A DNA stretch of 64,000 nucleotides from Lamellibrachia satsuma (GCA_033239005.1 BSQZ01000068.1:2614001-2678000); one strand, 5' to 3'; shown: positions 34,994 to 48,022, counted from the stretch's first letter. Translations and numbers: made by a program. Notes: generated from the letters alone by a model not told the origin.

Positions 34994-35149
34994 GATACCT
35001 TTGCTTTGAGTGACAATAAGTCATTGACATTGTCAGACCGTCACAGAACTTCAGAAGCAGTTATATATTTCGTTCACCATTCAGTCACATTCATTTAAAA
35101 TAAGTTATAAACATTAAATAATAAAGGTGTAGGAAGAATGATGTAGTGG

Positions 35150-35400
35150 GGCGTATGGCGTGGGGCGCGGTGGTCGTGAGGTAGAGAGTCTGGCTTTCGG
35201 TCACCTGGTGCCGTTTCGAAACTTGGGCAATTCGTTCATCTCACTTTGCCCGTGTATTTCGGAAGATACACTAAAAGCCGTTGGTCCGTTCTATCTGGTG
35301 TCTATGCCAGGGGAAGTAAACTATCACTCACAGGGAAATGGAAAAACCTGTTTTGGACTCAGTGGCAGTGCGCCTCTGTCATAGAGCCATCTCTATGACT
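35150..35400 (+). mobile_element. Probable tRNA-derived SINE
   Basis: GGCGCGGTGGTCGTGAGG could be a decayed box A region and GTTTCGAAAC a box B. A conserved-looking body follows (GAAGATACACTAAAAGCCGT). Shape and length fit a SINE, but the tail and target duplication were not resolved. The 74-codon frame here is not considered a gene. Confidence 0.45.
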
Positions 35401-35675
35401 CTAAACTCACTATACTACCTCCCAGTTGAGCTGTCATTAGCTGTAAATGGAGTCTCACCAAGCATCAAGCATCCATGCACAAATAGTATTTGAATTATTG
35501 TTATCTCCGTGTTTTCCATGGTTGCCTGGCACATCACATTTCGCAACTATTCAATCACCTTATCCATTTTCCCCAAATAAAACATTAAAATAAAAAATAT
35601 ATCGCGGCCACTGGTTGGTTGCTCGGTCCACAATCACCACTAATGTATCACTACGTGCTGAAATTAACATGTGTA

Positions 35676-36518
35676 GGGAAAGGCAGTGTTAGTTGAGCCA
35701 TGTTTCATTCTTTTTGATATCTACGGCGCAATCATATTCATAAGTCAAAATTGTTTTTACTCACATAAACTATGATTATTAATAGATAATTTTATACCAA
35801 TATAATTTATCTAGCATGCATAGATAATTATATCTACCTGATTCAAATAGGGTTGGTAAGCTGGCTCAACTAACACTTGGTGTGGGGTAAGTTGAGCCAC
35901 AGTGCAAAAATAATGTATAACAACTCAGCCAACACATCTACCTAATGGGTACAACACGTCTCTGACAATTCTACACGCTTAATTAATAAGTCAACCCACT
36001 TAATAAATAAAGAATTATAGGTAAATCGCAACCAGTGTAACTAACTGCTATTCTAGTGCCTTGTATCTATCCGATGTCCCAACTTGCTCGGAAAAATGAA
36101 TTCTTTGATGTATTTTAGGGGTACAGAACACTCGTCTTCGTTTTTAACTGCTGCTCAACTAAACCTCCCTTGGGTCTTTGGTGGCTCAACAATGTTGACA
36201 ATTAAGCTTATTTAATTAACTTCTCATTATTGCACGAAGTGATGTAAATAATCTTCTTCTCTGTGCATAGTTAAACCATTTGCGAGTGCACAAACAACAA
36301 AGTTTGGACATGTGGTTGATAGTTTACACACCAGCAGAAATTAATCACAATTACTAAAAGTTTCGAAAAACATAAAAAAAACATATAGTTTTAGCTCACA
36401 TGTTTTAACCGTTGTGACAAACGTAACCTACTATACGTCAACCGTGTTCTAATAACATGTTCAATCACTGGGTGGTTTCCTGGGAAACATGGGTGGCTCA
36501 ACTAACACTGCCTTCCCC
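35676..36518. mobile_element. MITE with ~25-bp inverted ends and TA flanks
   Basis: Left end GGGAAAGGCAGTGTTAGTTG and right end complement of GGGGAAGGCAGTGTTAGTTG, each followed by AGCCA and flanked by TA. A further internal copy of the subterminal motif lies near 35865-35900. No transposase; a Tc1/mariner-like origin fits the TA. Confidence 0.75.
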
Positions 36519-36713
36519 TATATCAAAAGCTGCAGCCGTCTAAACTGAGCAGGATAATGTGGAGCAACCTGACGAAAAACACCAAACTGCGTCCTCAGCA
36601 CCAAATAATGAAAACAAATTCATTCTTGATGGTCATGCATGCAGCCTGGCTATGAAAGGGCACGACATCTGTTACAAGACATAGGTGATCATGGGAAATG
36701 GAGGGTAATGGAC
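36519..36713. other. Intergenic, nothing recognised
   Basis: Short AT-rich spacer between the MITE and the CR1-like fragment. Confidence 0.5.
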
Positions 36714-38840
36714 TCATGATCGCCTACCTCTGCAAAGAGCACGGCATCTGATGATGATGTCCTCGACACAATCCTCTATCGTAGTGAAGCCCTGACAACA
36801 TACGCAAGGCAAGCGAATAAACTGAATAAGTTTCACATTCGCTGCCTCAGATGCATCCTCGGCATCTTCTGGTAGGACATGATCATAAGCACAGAGGTCC
36901 CGGGCGTGCCTTTTGACTAAAGCATGAATGATGGTTTTTACAAGCAGTGGTGGACAGGCATTTCCTGATCGTTGCGATGCCGCCAATGTGACAGTATGCC
37001 ACCTCGCAGACACGGCGTATATCTGCGCCGCCGTTTGACATTGTGTCACCAAATACAAAACCGATGTCGCAGATAAACGGTTTCGGCGTGACGGAGCAGC
37101 CACAGGCAACAATGACTAAGTCAACAGGAGGTTGAACACATTTGCGATTACGCGCAGCGGAAATGACGACGGCTTCCGTTTTACACTCGTTAAGAAGAAG
37201 GTTGTGGGACATCATCCATGACTTTACATCAGCGGTACATAGCGAAATGCGGTCAGTGGCAGTTGTAGCATGCGCTGGTTGATGACGCGGAAATTCAACA
37301 TACAGCTGGGTATCGTCAGTATGTGGTAACGGAGTTGGTGGAGTTCGAAGACATGGTTGAGCCCCACACAGTAGATGGTGAAAAAAAAACAAGTGTCCCA
37401 GCACGCCACCATGCGGTACACGAAATCATAAATCAACACTTCTTGAGGTGACGTTATCGACTTTAACAGCTTGCGATCGCTGCGAAAGGTACGACTGTAT
37501 CCAGCGGTGTGCTTTGTCACGTATGCCAGTTTCGTGCAGCTTATCTAGAAGCAGACGGTGATCGTATCGAAGGCGGCACTGAGATCGAGCAACTCCAATA
37601 TCAAGGTATTCCGATTGTCCGGCGAATGTAGAATGTCGTCCTGTATACGAACAAAGGCTGTTTCACAGCTGTGAGCAGGACGATACGCACTCTGAAGGAT
37701 TTGCGATGCTACATACTTCTCAAGGAGTTTTGATATGAAACTCAGGTTGGATATCGGTCGGTAGTTGGACAGTGTTTCAGGGTCGAGATCACTCTTCTTT
37801 AACAATGGTGTCACGACGGCGTGTTTCATAACAGCTGACATTGTTGAGGACCCGATCGACCGGTGCGAGCGTAGCAATGTTCGATTTAAGCAAGGTTGCA
37901 GAAATTATGTCGATATCAGATGAAACTTTGCTAGTACCCTTCATTACCAGATCACAGATGTCATTGCATGTAGCTAGTTCGAAGTCATAAAGAGGATCCA
38001 CAGCACGACAGTCATTATCATCTGCGAACACAGAATATCTCTTTTCGCACTGGTCGAGGTTTAACTGAAACGAACTTGCACATATAATGGCGTGGTGGTC
38101 CGTCAGCAGTGACTCTACCGATACGTCTGTTAGCACAGAGCCAGTCACCGATGAGATCACCAGATCAAGAATGTTAACTCGGCAGTGCGTTGGCGATGTC
38201 ACGTGTTGTTGCAGATTACTCTCGTTGAGAATTGCAGCCAAGTCACGTGCGTCCTTGTCGTCATCATTTCCGTAGTGAACGTTAAAATCAACACGTATGG
38301 TGAGTCCTGTTTTTTTTATGGAGACGCGCTCGAGTAATTTGCCGAGTTCCTCTAGGAATGCGTGAAACGGCTTAGACTTGCGCCAAGATGATGGTGGCCG
38401 GTACACCACAAAAATACGTACGGCTGCTGCAACGCTCGATCCGCGTAGCATGGCTTCGAGACATTCGAAAGATTCTACGGGCCATGGTTTGGATAGTGCA
38501 AGGTGAAAGGAAGCTTTGAACAGAACCCCAACTCCTCCACCGCGTCAATCGTTTCGCGTGAGATGTTGAAACTTATATCGGTGAGGGATAATGGCAGATA
38601 TCAGAGACGCTCTGACATTCAACAGCCCGAGCGTAGCTGTACTATAGTTGTCAAGCGCATCGACCGGGGCGATCAGCTGAGCGAGATTCGCGCTGTCAAC
38701 ACCCGTTTGTTTACTTGGAATTGCTTGGCGATTGGGTGGCCGATGCCAGATTGGTTGAATTATTCGTTGTTTCTGAACACTACCTCGGCAGCCGCGTCTC
38801 GTTGGTAACTTTGCGGCAATGCCGAGTTCAAACACTGTCC
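36714..38840 (-). pseudogene. CR1-like LINE, endonuclease and RT remnants
   Basis: Minus-strand frames in order: an endonuclease segment (FVVYRPPSSW near 38420, LTDHHAIICASS near 38090); RT fingers (LSNYRPISNLSFISKLLEKY, then SAYRPAHSCETAF and [11 protein letters not shown]) at 37877-37545; the palm motif reading HTDDTQLYVEF near 37320 instead of YADD; and a C-terminal region to 36714. Clade call rests on the SNYRPISNL and [10 protein letters not shown] blocks. Multiple stops and frameshifts; inactive. Confidence 0.85.
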
Positions 38841-39239
38841 TCCATGCTTCGGCATTCAGGCGTGACGAATTGGCAAGTTCACGTAGCTGACAGGCAATGT
38901 ACCTGTACGGCGCAACGCAACACGGGTCAACTGTGGCCTGAATGACCAGCTGGACTGTTCATGTGTGGTCAGTTGACTGAACCCACAGTGCACAACAAAG
39001 AAAGTTGTTTTAAAGTCAGTAAAACACACACATACGGCGGACTTGTGCAGGATGCGACTTTTTGATACATTCCAAATATGTTGACGAACGTATACAGTAA
39101 AACTCGGTGTGGTAGAATAAATAAAACATATAAAAATGAGGCAAAATGTTGACAACTATTTGCATGCAGCCAGCTGGGTGCAAATCACAACAGGCCTCAC
39201 TCCCATGGAGTACAGTAGAGGTCGTCAACGGTGGCGCAG

Positions 39240-39650
39240 CTTCCTAAAGGATGTGCTGGCACAGCAGATTGGGTGCTAGATTTCTTCAGCTTCCCCAAGG
39301 AGGTGCTAGCACAGTAGATTTGGTACCAGCTTTCTTCTTCATTTGTTGCCTTTTGGAATGGAAAGTGCTCGACAACTTTAATGGTTCATCCGGAGACTTT
39401 GATTTCGGTAGGTTCCATTTTGCTGCCTAGACTGGCGGGTGACCTTGGTCTTCCTGGTGTTGTTGGCAAGTCACAGGCTTTGGTAGGCCTCAGTAAAGAG
39501 GTCCAGGCTAATCCGAAGCTCATACGCTGAGTGAACAAGGATGGCACAGTCATCGGCGTACTGGAGGTCGACGACGGCTGTCTAAGTCTTTGTCACTTTC
39601 ATCTTGGGCTAGAGTTAACTAAGTTTGAAGAACTTCCCTTTAATAACAAT
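39240..39650 (-). pseudogene. LINE B, RT palm part (interrupted element)
   Basis: Minus strand reads TAVVDLQYADDCAILVHS, then AYELRISLDLFTEAYQSL and NTRKTKV, preceded by a GKFFKLS-like segment. This is an RT palm from a different LINE lineage than the CR1-like copies. Its upstream half is at 41212-41680. Confidence 0.75.
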
Positions 39651-39659
39651 TAACTTCTA

Positions 39660-41205
39660 TGGCGCCTATATCATCAGGAACCTGAGCTCAGATGCGCATC
39701 AAAACTGAATCATTAAGCATAATTGTGAACAGGGACGCGTAAAAATCAGTATCAGCACGAGGGACAACCGAACGTTTATGGTGGAAATGCAATTTGGAAT
39801 AGATGTCTTGAGTTTTGTCCTCCATGCTTTGCCAGACAATTTTGTACTCGTTGGAATTTAGTCAAGTCTCTTTTAGCAATGTTATTTAGTAGTGAATTAC
39901 AATAGTCAAGGCGGCTACTAATTAATGCCATTGCAGTAGATATAAATATGTGACGCCGAATTCGACGGAGATCACGAATATGATATAAACAGGATTTACA
40001 TATTTGAGAAATATGCTGGCGAAAGTTGAAGTCACTATCAAAGACAACACCAAGATTGCGAACAGTATCTGATGGGAATGTATCACTGCCAAGCAGTTTA
40101 ACTGGAAAATGGTTGATGACTCTATTTCGTTGTTGTTTAGTGCCAGTAATAATAAGGTCTGTTTTATTTGGATTAATCTTTAGCTTACTTGATTCCATCC
40201 ACAACAAGATATCAGCAAGACAATCACTTAAAGTCGAAACAGATTCTTGTGCATTTGATTGTGAACGTGATATGTAAACCTGTGTGTCATCAGCATAAAA
40301 GTGATGACTGAGATTATGATTAGTAATGACTTGGCTGAGCGATGTAGTATATAAGCTGAACAGAACAGAGCCAAGGACGGATCCTTGCGGCACTCCAAAT
40401 GGTAGATGTTGTGGGCAAGATAATGTGCCAGATATGTTAATACTTTGATATCTGTATGAAAAATATGATTTCAAAAATTCGAAGAGCTGGGCCAGAAATG
40501 CCAAAATATCTATGGAGACGTTGTAAAAGGATTAAATGATCAATTGTATCGAAAGCAGCCGAGAGATCAAGTAAAGTGAGTGCTGTGATATTGCCATTGT
40601 CTATGTTATCAACAATATCATTGTGTATCTTGGGAAGAGCTGTTTCGGTAGAGTGGAATCGTTTATATGCAGATTATAGATCATTTGATAAGTGATGGTT
40701 GTAAATACGTTCACGAAGGCGATTAGCAACCACTTTTTCCAATATTTTTGACAGAAAACTGAGATTGGAGATAGGACGATAATTCTTTAGGTAATTTTTG
40801 CACAAAGTTTGTTTTTTAATAAGAGGATTTACAAGAGCTTGTTTGAAATCCCGTGGAACAATTCCACTCTGCATTGAAAGGTTTATGATAGTAGTAATGG
40901 GAAAGATGAGTTGATTGTTACAGCTTTTTAGTAGAAGTGTTGGAAATGGGTCAAGATCACACGATTTGTTAACAATAATGAGAACTTCATTAGTAGTTGC
41001 AGATGTGAAACTCTGTAGTGTTTTTTTTCCAGAAAGTGGTGGTTCAGGGAAATCATAGTCATTATCATTAATGAATACATTTGATCGAATACGAGCAATC
41101 TTATCTGTAAAGTATTTTTAAAAAGAACTACACAATGTATCCAGTGAAGAATTTCAGAGTATCTATATGTATTATAGATATCTTCCTCAAGAGAATAGTA
41201 AGTGT
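39660..41205 (-). pseudogene. Second CR1-like LINE inserted into LINE B
   Basis: Fragments in order on the minus strand: LKNYRPISNLSFLSKILEKV at about 40790-40720; [14 protein letters not shown] in another frame near 40560; then an open 242-codon stretch 40504-39776 with FGVPQGSVLGSVLFSLYT, YADDTQVYISRS and SSRLDYCNSLL. The RT catalytic YADD is kept in this last part. It lies between the two halves of LINE B, so it is the younger insertion. Confidence 0.83.
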
Positions 41206-41211
41206 TCAAGC

Positions 41212-41680
41212 TAGGCACCACGTGGCAGCTGATCACGAACGAGAAAAGGATGGCCCATAGGTGATAGTGAAGTGTGGGTGCCATAATACATTCCTGCTTG
41301 ACCTGTTCGAAAGGTGAAAGGCTACATTCCAGTCTCATTGTAGATGACGGTTGCAGTCATTTTGTCAGGGAGATGTCGCAGGACGGTGATGAAATTTGCA
41401 GGACACCCAAACCTGGACAAGATCTTCCAGGGGGCTTAACGATTGATGGGTTTGAATGCTTTGGTCAAGTCGACGAAAGCCAATGATATCCAAGGATGCA
41501 TTCTGTTGATGCTGGGGAATGGACTGGACAGTCTGTCACCACAGATTGGCGGTCCAACAACTGCTCAAACTGCTCCTTCCATCGTTGCTGGATGGCAGCG
41601 TCACCATTCAGGCAAGTCTCATCCTGACACCGGAGGAGTGTGGCCACTTGTTTTTGATATTACACGTGTTTTTAATATTA
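41212..41680 (-). pseudogene. LINE B, RT N-terminal part
   Basis: Minus strand gives AIQQRWKEQFEQLLDR (41640 region) and VKQECIMAPTLHYHLWAILF near 41310, a decayed form of the KQGC..APTLF motif found just before the RT palm. It continues at 39650 after the CR1-like insertion. Confidence 0.72.
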
Positions 41681-41689
41681 CAAATCTTC

Positions 41690-43960
41690 TTTTAAGTCAC
41701 AGCTTCGAGGTAAGTAACAGACACTGATGGGATACAGTAAAACCTTAACCCGCCAATGAAGTAAGAGCTTCACCATCATCACAACTCCACCTCTTCGGTG
41801 ACCAACGTTACATTCAGCATGCCTGGATAAAAACACAGTTGGCACATGTATCCAGACACAGCACCGAGTCAACATGACAATAAGGCCACGAATATTGGCT
41901 TTGTGACGGCAAGTCTAGATACTTCAATGGATTAATTAATTATGTCTATTATCATGTAGCAGAAGAGTTCAACACGGAGTGCCATCACATGCTATTTGAT
42001 CTACCGATTGTTTTTGATTACTGACTATTGCTGATTATTAGTCTTATAGGGATTATTTACAAAGCCAATAATATATGGGTACAAGGATATCCATATATTT
42101 TAAACATACTCCATGCAGCCAACATGTAAAGACAACCAATTATATTTGATGCGTTGCTGTTGTCATTCCACAGAATCAATGCAATTACAGATGCAACCTG
42201 CTGTATTGTACGTTGTCACAAGCATGGCATGACTTTACATAATTTAAAGGTGCTTAATCAATTCGATTTTTTGTTAGTCTCATTTCAGATTAATTTTGCG
42301 AAAAACCAAACTTACCTAATGTCCACTATCACATGCTAGGTCGTTTGTGCAACTTCTGTATGTAGTTTTTTTTTGTGAAATCATCAGCCAACAATTAAAT
42401 TAGTTAATGCTTGTTCAAGCATTAACTTAAGTGAAAATCTAAATGCTGAAAAATAAAAAAAATTTCCTTGGTGAAATTTTTTAACTTTGTCACGTGATCG
42501 GCAAGATGATGGAAGTAACGCCCATGATCAGCATTGGCCCACAGTGTTTACCATTCTGGATATCCACCATATTGATCCTTACCAGACTTAACAACTGAAG
42601 TCAATTCTTTCGATGATTTGAATAAAAATAGGCATTTTTTTATTAAATCCACTGCAGATGTTACATAAACTATTCACACACTACACATTTGGACACCACT
42701 GAACCAGATTTGAGATAGGCTTAATCAGTTGAGTAAGCAGTTTTAATAATAAATATAAAGTCACGTATAATGAAAGTAATTACACCATACTGTTGCAGGC
42801 GTAGCACCTGCCTCCTGTATTTGTAAAATTACAAATACTCAGAACATTACAATTTCCATGATTCATTTATCACAATATCTATTAAATAAGTATAATTAAC
42901 ATCCAACTATGATACACCTCATCTGACTGGTTGGATGCAATTATTAGAACTATAATATTATGTCAACCAGAACATTGTCCTTACCATTCTGTGATGAATG
43001 CATTCACAACACTTTGAGAATCAAACATTCATACCAAATTTCCAAAATCAACCTGATAACACATCCTGTTGTTACCAGGTTCACAAGTCGCACATTAAAT
43101 CCCTCATAATTGTGCTTTCACATGGATGAACTCGCTCCTATTGACTCTCCAAATAGATGTCTGTTGTCAGTATGCAACATACTGTAACTATATTTAATTT
43201 CATTTGGGGCAACCATTTATTAACGAAAGCGTTCCACAACTAAACAAGACTGGATGATTTGAACATTATTAATTTTATGTGCAGATGGTGATGATCATAA
43301 TGATTTTGATGATGACTTTCAGTTATGTTCTCACAAATTTCCAAGTACTGCAGTAAAACATGTATAACAATATTTTTTTTATTTTGCATGCAGCTCCACA
43401 CAGTCTAGAGTGGAAATACAACACAGGAAGAATGACAACACACGTTTCTACACAGGTTTTGCTTGTATTTTTCAAATGCAATCAATATTTCAACTGACAA
43501 AACACAATACTGTAGTAGATGGCATAAGACAAAATAGTTACCACAACCTTTACTGTTATTAACATATGCACAACAAATACACGAACGTCTTACATAGCGC
43601 ACAGACTAACACAGTTGACAGCAGACAGTTCGGAAGCAATGTCATTGTTGTGAATGGGTGTGACAGACCACCTTTATGTACTACTTCAGTAATCCAGTGA
43701 CAGAAACCAAAATCCATGAAATGTAAACATGTTACATTGTACTACGACATATTACAACAAAATGCATCAACCAAGTGGTGTATCTAATCCCTTGTAGATT
43801 GTTATTTTGCGTTACTGATGACATTGCCTTGATAAAACACCATCATCTAACTATGCTGTTGCCTTGAAAACATTGTTATGTACTGGTAATCTTGTATTTC
43901 ATGACAATTCAGTAGCAACAATATTTCCATTTCTTTTGAGACAACATATTATTTAACCAC
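41690..43960. other. Intergenic downstream of ANKMY2
   Basis: AT-rich with no coding region or recognisable repeat. Short frames at 42154 and 43405 have no family signature. It separates ANKMY2 from the transposon cluster. Confidence 0.6.
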
Positions 43961-43961
43961 A

Positions 43962-43967
43962 TTTATT
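43962..43967 (-). terminator. ANKMY2 poly(A) signal AATAAA
   Basis: Canonical AATAAA on the minus strand, 83 bp downstream of the ANKMY2 stop codon. Confidence 0.65.
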
Positions 43968-44049
43968 GAGGCACGTTCAGCATTTTACCTTCACAAAAGG
44001 GCCTAAAACTATTTAACATTTAATAGAGCCATAGCTGTAAAGTAGAGCA

Positions 44050-44258
44050 TCATTCTTCTTGTACTGTTGCTGCTGCCTGATCTGTGTGTTGATCCCCTTC
44101 CCCCTGATTGGCAGTGGTGGTGGGAGACACAGTCCCAGAGTCACACTTATTGGGATCCATCTCATGGGCTGTGTCCACTGAGGTTGACAAATCATCTGTA
44201 TGTCCTTTGTCAATGTCTGTCACTGCTTGTGACAGGTCAGTGTCACCACCATCCTCAG
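44050..44258 (-). CDS. ANKMY2: ANKMY2 last exon, acidic C-terminal tail
   Basis: TTTCTCGATGTAG acceptor at 44259-44260, then AEDGGDTDLSQAVTDIDKG and a Ser/Thr/Asp/Glu-rich tail ending VQEE and TGA. Low sequence conservation is expected: the vertebrate ANKMY2 tail is also acidic, disordered and ends in EE. The entry phase (one base carried from the previous exon completing an Ala codon) fits. A poly(A) signal follows 83 bp downstream. Confidence 0.8.
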
Positions 44259-44665
44259 CTACATCGAGAAACACATTGTGTCAAGAAAATTTGTGACTTT
44301 GGCATACTAAATCAGTAACAAGTTGGCATTTGAGATTATATAAGAGAGTCTTTCAAAGCTGAATCAGCTAATAATGATGATTTTTCATTCATTGTAGAAA
44401 TGTATTTTTATTTAGTAGTCTGATATTCACAAATTGTAATGCTGAAACGCCACGAAATTACAACAAAATTACAAATCATAGCATATAGGTAGTGTATGCG
44501 TAGAAGCAGTACGGGGATACCCAAGGAAAGCCCAGCATCTTGATGACAGTTCAACAACTTCTACATGCACACATTACAAGTTTGGCATGCTGAACCTATC
44601 TAACAAGTATTGGTGCTACGCTCCAACAACCTTCAATGAGGACAAATATAATTCCTGATACTCAC

Positions 44666-44806
44666 CTTCTGGAGGACTCTTGCCAGTTTTCCCCTCTTCT
44701 GCCTTCTTCTCCTCCTCCTCTTCTTGCAGGCGTTTCCTTTTCTCTTCCTCCTTCCTTGTCCTCTCCTCAGCCTGTCGCCTCTCCTCTTCCAGCTCCTTGT
44801 ATCTCA
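44666..44806 (-). CDS. ANKMY2: ANKMY2 exon: charged helix after MYND
   Basis: A 141-bp exon with TGCAG acceptor and GTGAGT donor. It encodes RYKELEEERRQAEERTRKEE and more Glu/Lys/Arg-rich sequence to GKSPPE, a predicted long charged helix. The vertebrate protein also has a charged helical stretch directly after its MYND finger. Phase 1 in and phase 1 out fit both neighbours. Confidence 0.88.
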
Positions 44807-46694
44807 CTGCAGTTGACACAGTCACTGGTTCACACAGTACTCTACAGCCCACAAGTCTACCAGACCCGTTACCTTAACAAAACTTATGTGGTCTACTCAG
44901 TTGTCACTGCATTGCAGAATGCATTGTGTAACCAATTAACAAGAAAAAAACAGGAAATGCTTGTTGCTTCAAGTTCAATACATTTAAACTCATTCACAAA
45001 ATCTTCTTTGACTAGAGGAAACACATTGCCTTGAGGCGGGTATGTGTTTAGGTGATGTGATATACTTCAGATGACCAATGTTGGGTAAAAGCCAATGGCA
45101 CTCGAATGTGATGGAGACAAATAATAATAACTGTAATAATGAAAACTTCTTTTGCAGCTGTATCCTTGAAAACCAAGCTCAGAGGCACATCTAAACAAAA
45201 GGGTTAAACAAAGTTGTCAACAGATAGATTGATAAACTAGGGAGCTAAAACAAAGCATTCACAATGCAAATAAAGCTCAGATATCACATCTGTTGGTAAT
45301 AAATCAGCAATGTTAAAACATTACTAGGAATTGTCACTTGGTTATGCATTTAGTGAAATATATAACACAAATGTGTTTTAGTTGTTCAAATAATTGTTCT
45401 TTTTGCTTTACCTGCCTTGAGTTGCTTGCATTTTTATATACATCAAGTTTTTTATGTCACATTTTGTAGTGTATTATTCCAGGACTAGTGTTATCGCAAG
45501 GTTGATTGTGTGTAGACGGTTTGCTATGCACAGTATCTGTGATATGTGCTGTATAAAGGCTATGCAATAGACACAGTCCAAGTTCCCTGTCCACGGTCCA
45601 CATTTGCCAAGTGGCTGCTATGGACAGTTAGTGGACATTGCAAATTATCCATTATCGCGAACAGTGCCCACTAACGGTAAAGTAACTTGTAAAAATAAAC
45701 GTATAATTTGTACGTTTTTAGCTAGTATGATTCACATCTAGTGTACTAATGCACACATAAAGCAGCAAAGCTTGAGCTGAAATATCTGTGCAGAAATAAA
45801 GGGCTTATATATTGCACCATGTCTTTACCATGATAAAGGCAATGTTTGGTAATGGTAAAGCCAATTTCTGGTAAGGACAAAGTCAGACATAATTTTATCA
45901 ACCACAACCATCTTCTAAATATAGAATTTACACAGGTTTAACTGCATAATATGGTTGATTGACTCAATGGTTAACATACCTGAATACAATACAAACTGTC
46001 AATTTATCATTCTACATACAACTACAGTAACGGTAAAGATGATATATTGTTGTGACACTCACAATCTAAAAACTTATCAATGTGCTCAAAGTATTTGCAA
46101 CTGCATGTGTCTCCAGCTTCGTATGCAAATGGCTGCTATGCATCCTGGTCTTTTCACCATATAGGTGCAGGCACCTGGTGACTGAACTAGTACCACATTT
46201 GGGGAATCAGTTGCATCAATGTAGCAGTAGACATGGTAAATAAAAATACATAATTACTAAACAAACACAATTATTAAGACTGTTGTCTCTACAAGTTAAA
46301 CTAACCATTATTATGTTATATGTACATATAATAAACTGTACAAGTTTTAAAGTTGTATATTGAATAATAAGTAATATTTTTAATGTTAGGTGCCCATTTC
46401 AAAGACATTTCAGCATCAAAAGTAGCCCTCAACTTTTCAGAATATAACATTAAAATGCCTATTGAATTTGTTCTTGTTAAAATAAGTATGCTATTTAGTT
46501 GTTAACCCCCAAAAATGTAAAGATGTAAGGGAATTTTGTAATACATCAATAAATTTTTTGTGTGCCAATGGGTTACTTTTCATGATAATGGCCTATATAG
46601 TGATATATAATATACAGATAATTAGTGGGATTCATGTTTTTGTTCTAACTGTAGAATGTTATCACTCAGCGGAGGCTGCTAAGTGCTAACTCAC
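44807..46694. other. ANKMY2 intron, unique sequence
   Basis: AT-rich intron with no coding region and no transposon end recognised. The intron below it (44259-44665) is also plain. Confidence 0.6.
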
Positions 46695-46767
46695 CAGCAA
46701 GTTTCTTGCACAGTTTCTTATGCGTGAACCAGTGCAGCTGTTGACAGTCCTTGTCACAGTATGTCAC
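46695..46767 (-). CDS. ANKMY2: ANKMY2 exon: second half of MYND finger
   Basis: A 73-bp exon with TTTCAG acceptor and GTGAGT donor. It encodes [20 protein letters not shown] and then KKLA. The C-x3-C and H-x3-C zinc ligands complete the MYND finger begun in the exon at 48092-48226. The match to vertebrate ANKMY2 (YCDQTCQKTHWFTHKKIC) is close and fixes the gene identity. Phases 0 in and 1 out agree with neighbours. Confidence 0.95.
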
Positions 46768-46789
46768 CTGAAACGTGGACCAGGTCAGT

Positions 46790-46935
46790 TACTTGGGACA
46801 GAACAGATACATCAGATAACCCAGGTAAGCTACCTTGGGACAGAACATATACATCAGATAACCCAGGTAAGTTACCTTGGCACAGAACATATACATCAGA
46901 TAACTCAGGTAAGTTATCTTGGGATAGAAAAGATA
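46790..46935. repeat. 43-bp minisatellite next to MYND exon acceptor
   Basis: About 3.5 copies of a unit containing ACATCAGATAACCCAGGTAA. It begins roughly 20 bases upstream of the ANKMY2 acceptor at 46768. The last partial unit supplies an AACTGACC-like branch point, about 17 bases before the AG. Confidence 0.85.
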
Positions 46936-47438
46936 CATCAGTTCAACCAAGAGGAACAAAACATTCACAACTGTTTCTTTATGGATATCAGCTGTTTTAC
47001 TAATTTTTGTGACAATTTCTGACTTGGTAACTGACGCAAACTAGTCACAGTGATTCAAAGTGATTAATATTCCAAGAAGCGGGCATTTATTTCAGCAAAC
47101 CATTCTTTTTTACTTTGCACTTTACTTTCTCTGTACATTTTGTTGTTGACTTCCATGGCAACTGTCATGCACCTGTCCATGTTTTCATCAATAAATCATG
47201 GTTGATTGGATGGCTCATTTATTAAGATTTTTTTAAATGTATACTTTTTATATCTTATGAATGTAATCGAATATTGAATGCATACAATAAAAAGGCATAC
47301 TTAAAGCAAATTATGGTTGCAAACGTCTGAAAGGGTTAAACAGATATTCCTGGATGGATTCTTAACTTTGGTGAAACAGATACTGAAGCACTGACACAAA
47401 AGTGGGGATGGCTGATTTGTGTGTTCCTTGTCTGCACT

Positions 47439-47526
47439 AAGTCATTACATATAATCACTGAGTTATCATTACATATAATCACTGAGTCATTATTACATAT
47501 AATCACCAAGTCATCATTACATAATT
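47439..47526. repeat. ~26-bp tandem repeat
   Basis: Three to four copies around CATTACATATAATCACTGAG in the same ANKMY2 intron. Confidence 0.85.
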
Positions 47527-47829
47527 ATAATCAGTGTCATCATCATGGAACTGCTTATCGATTATGAACTGCTTAACCCCTTTTGTTTTGGTGCGCTGCC
47601 GAGCTTGGGTCTCCCGAGGATTTTAGCACAATTGAAGTGTTTTATGTATTATTATCATTACATGTCATCACTGTGTCATCTTTACATGTTACTGGTGATG
47701 CATTGTATTCTTTGTTGACATGAAACGATCAGTTGTATCAACAGATGTCTCCAGATGAGCTGCAGTGGAAGTGTGATTGTAGCAAGTGTAGCTCAACCAC
47801 TGGTCAACAAGTACCATTGTTAAAAGCAT

Positions 47830-48022
47830 CAAACAGTTATATCATGTAACTTCATGGGTTGACATTAATCAAACAGGTATATCATGTAACTTCATAGGTT
47901 GACAATAATCAAACAGGTATACCATGTAACTTCATGGGTTGACATTAATCAAACAGGTATATCATGTAACTTTGTGGGTTGACATTTGTCTAACAGGTAC
48001 ATGATGAAAGTTCATGGGTTGC
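47830..48022. repeat. ~40-bp minisatellite, donor side of MYND exon
   Basis: About five copies of a unit containing AACAGGTATATCATGTAACT, ending 70 bases from the donor of the exon at 48092. Confidence 0.88.

Noticed and set aside
35160..35384. 74-codon protein gene
   Set aside because: Sequence has SINE-like internal promoter motifs and no protein family signature.
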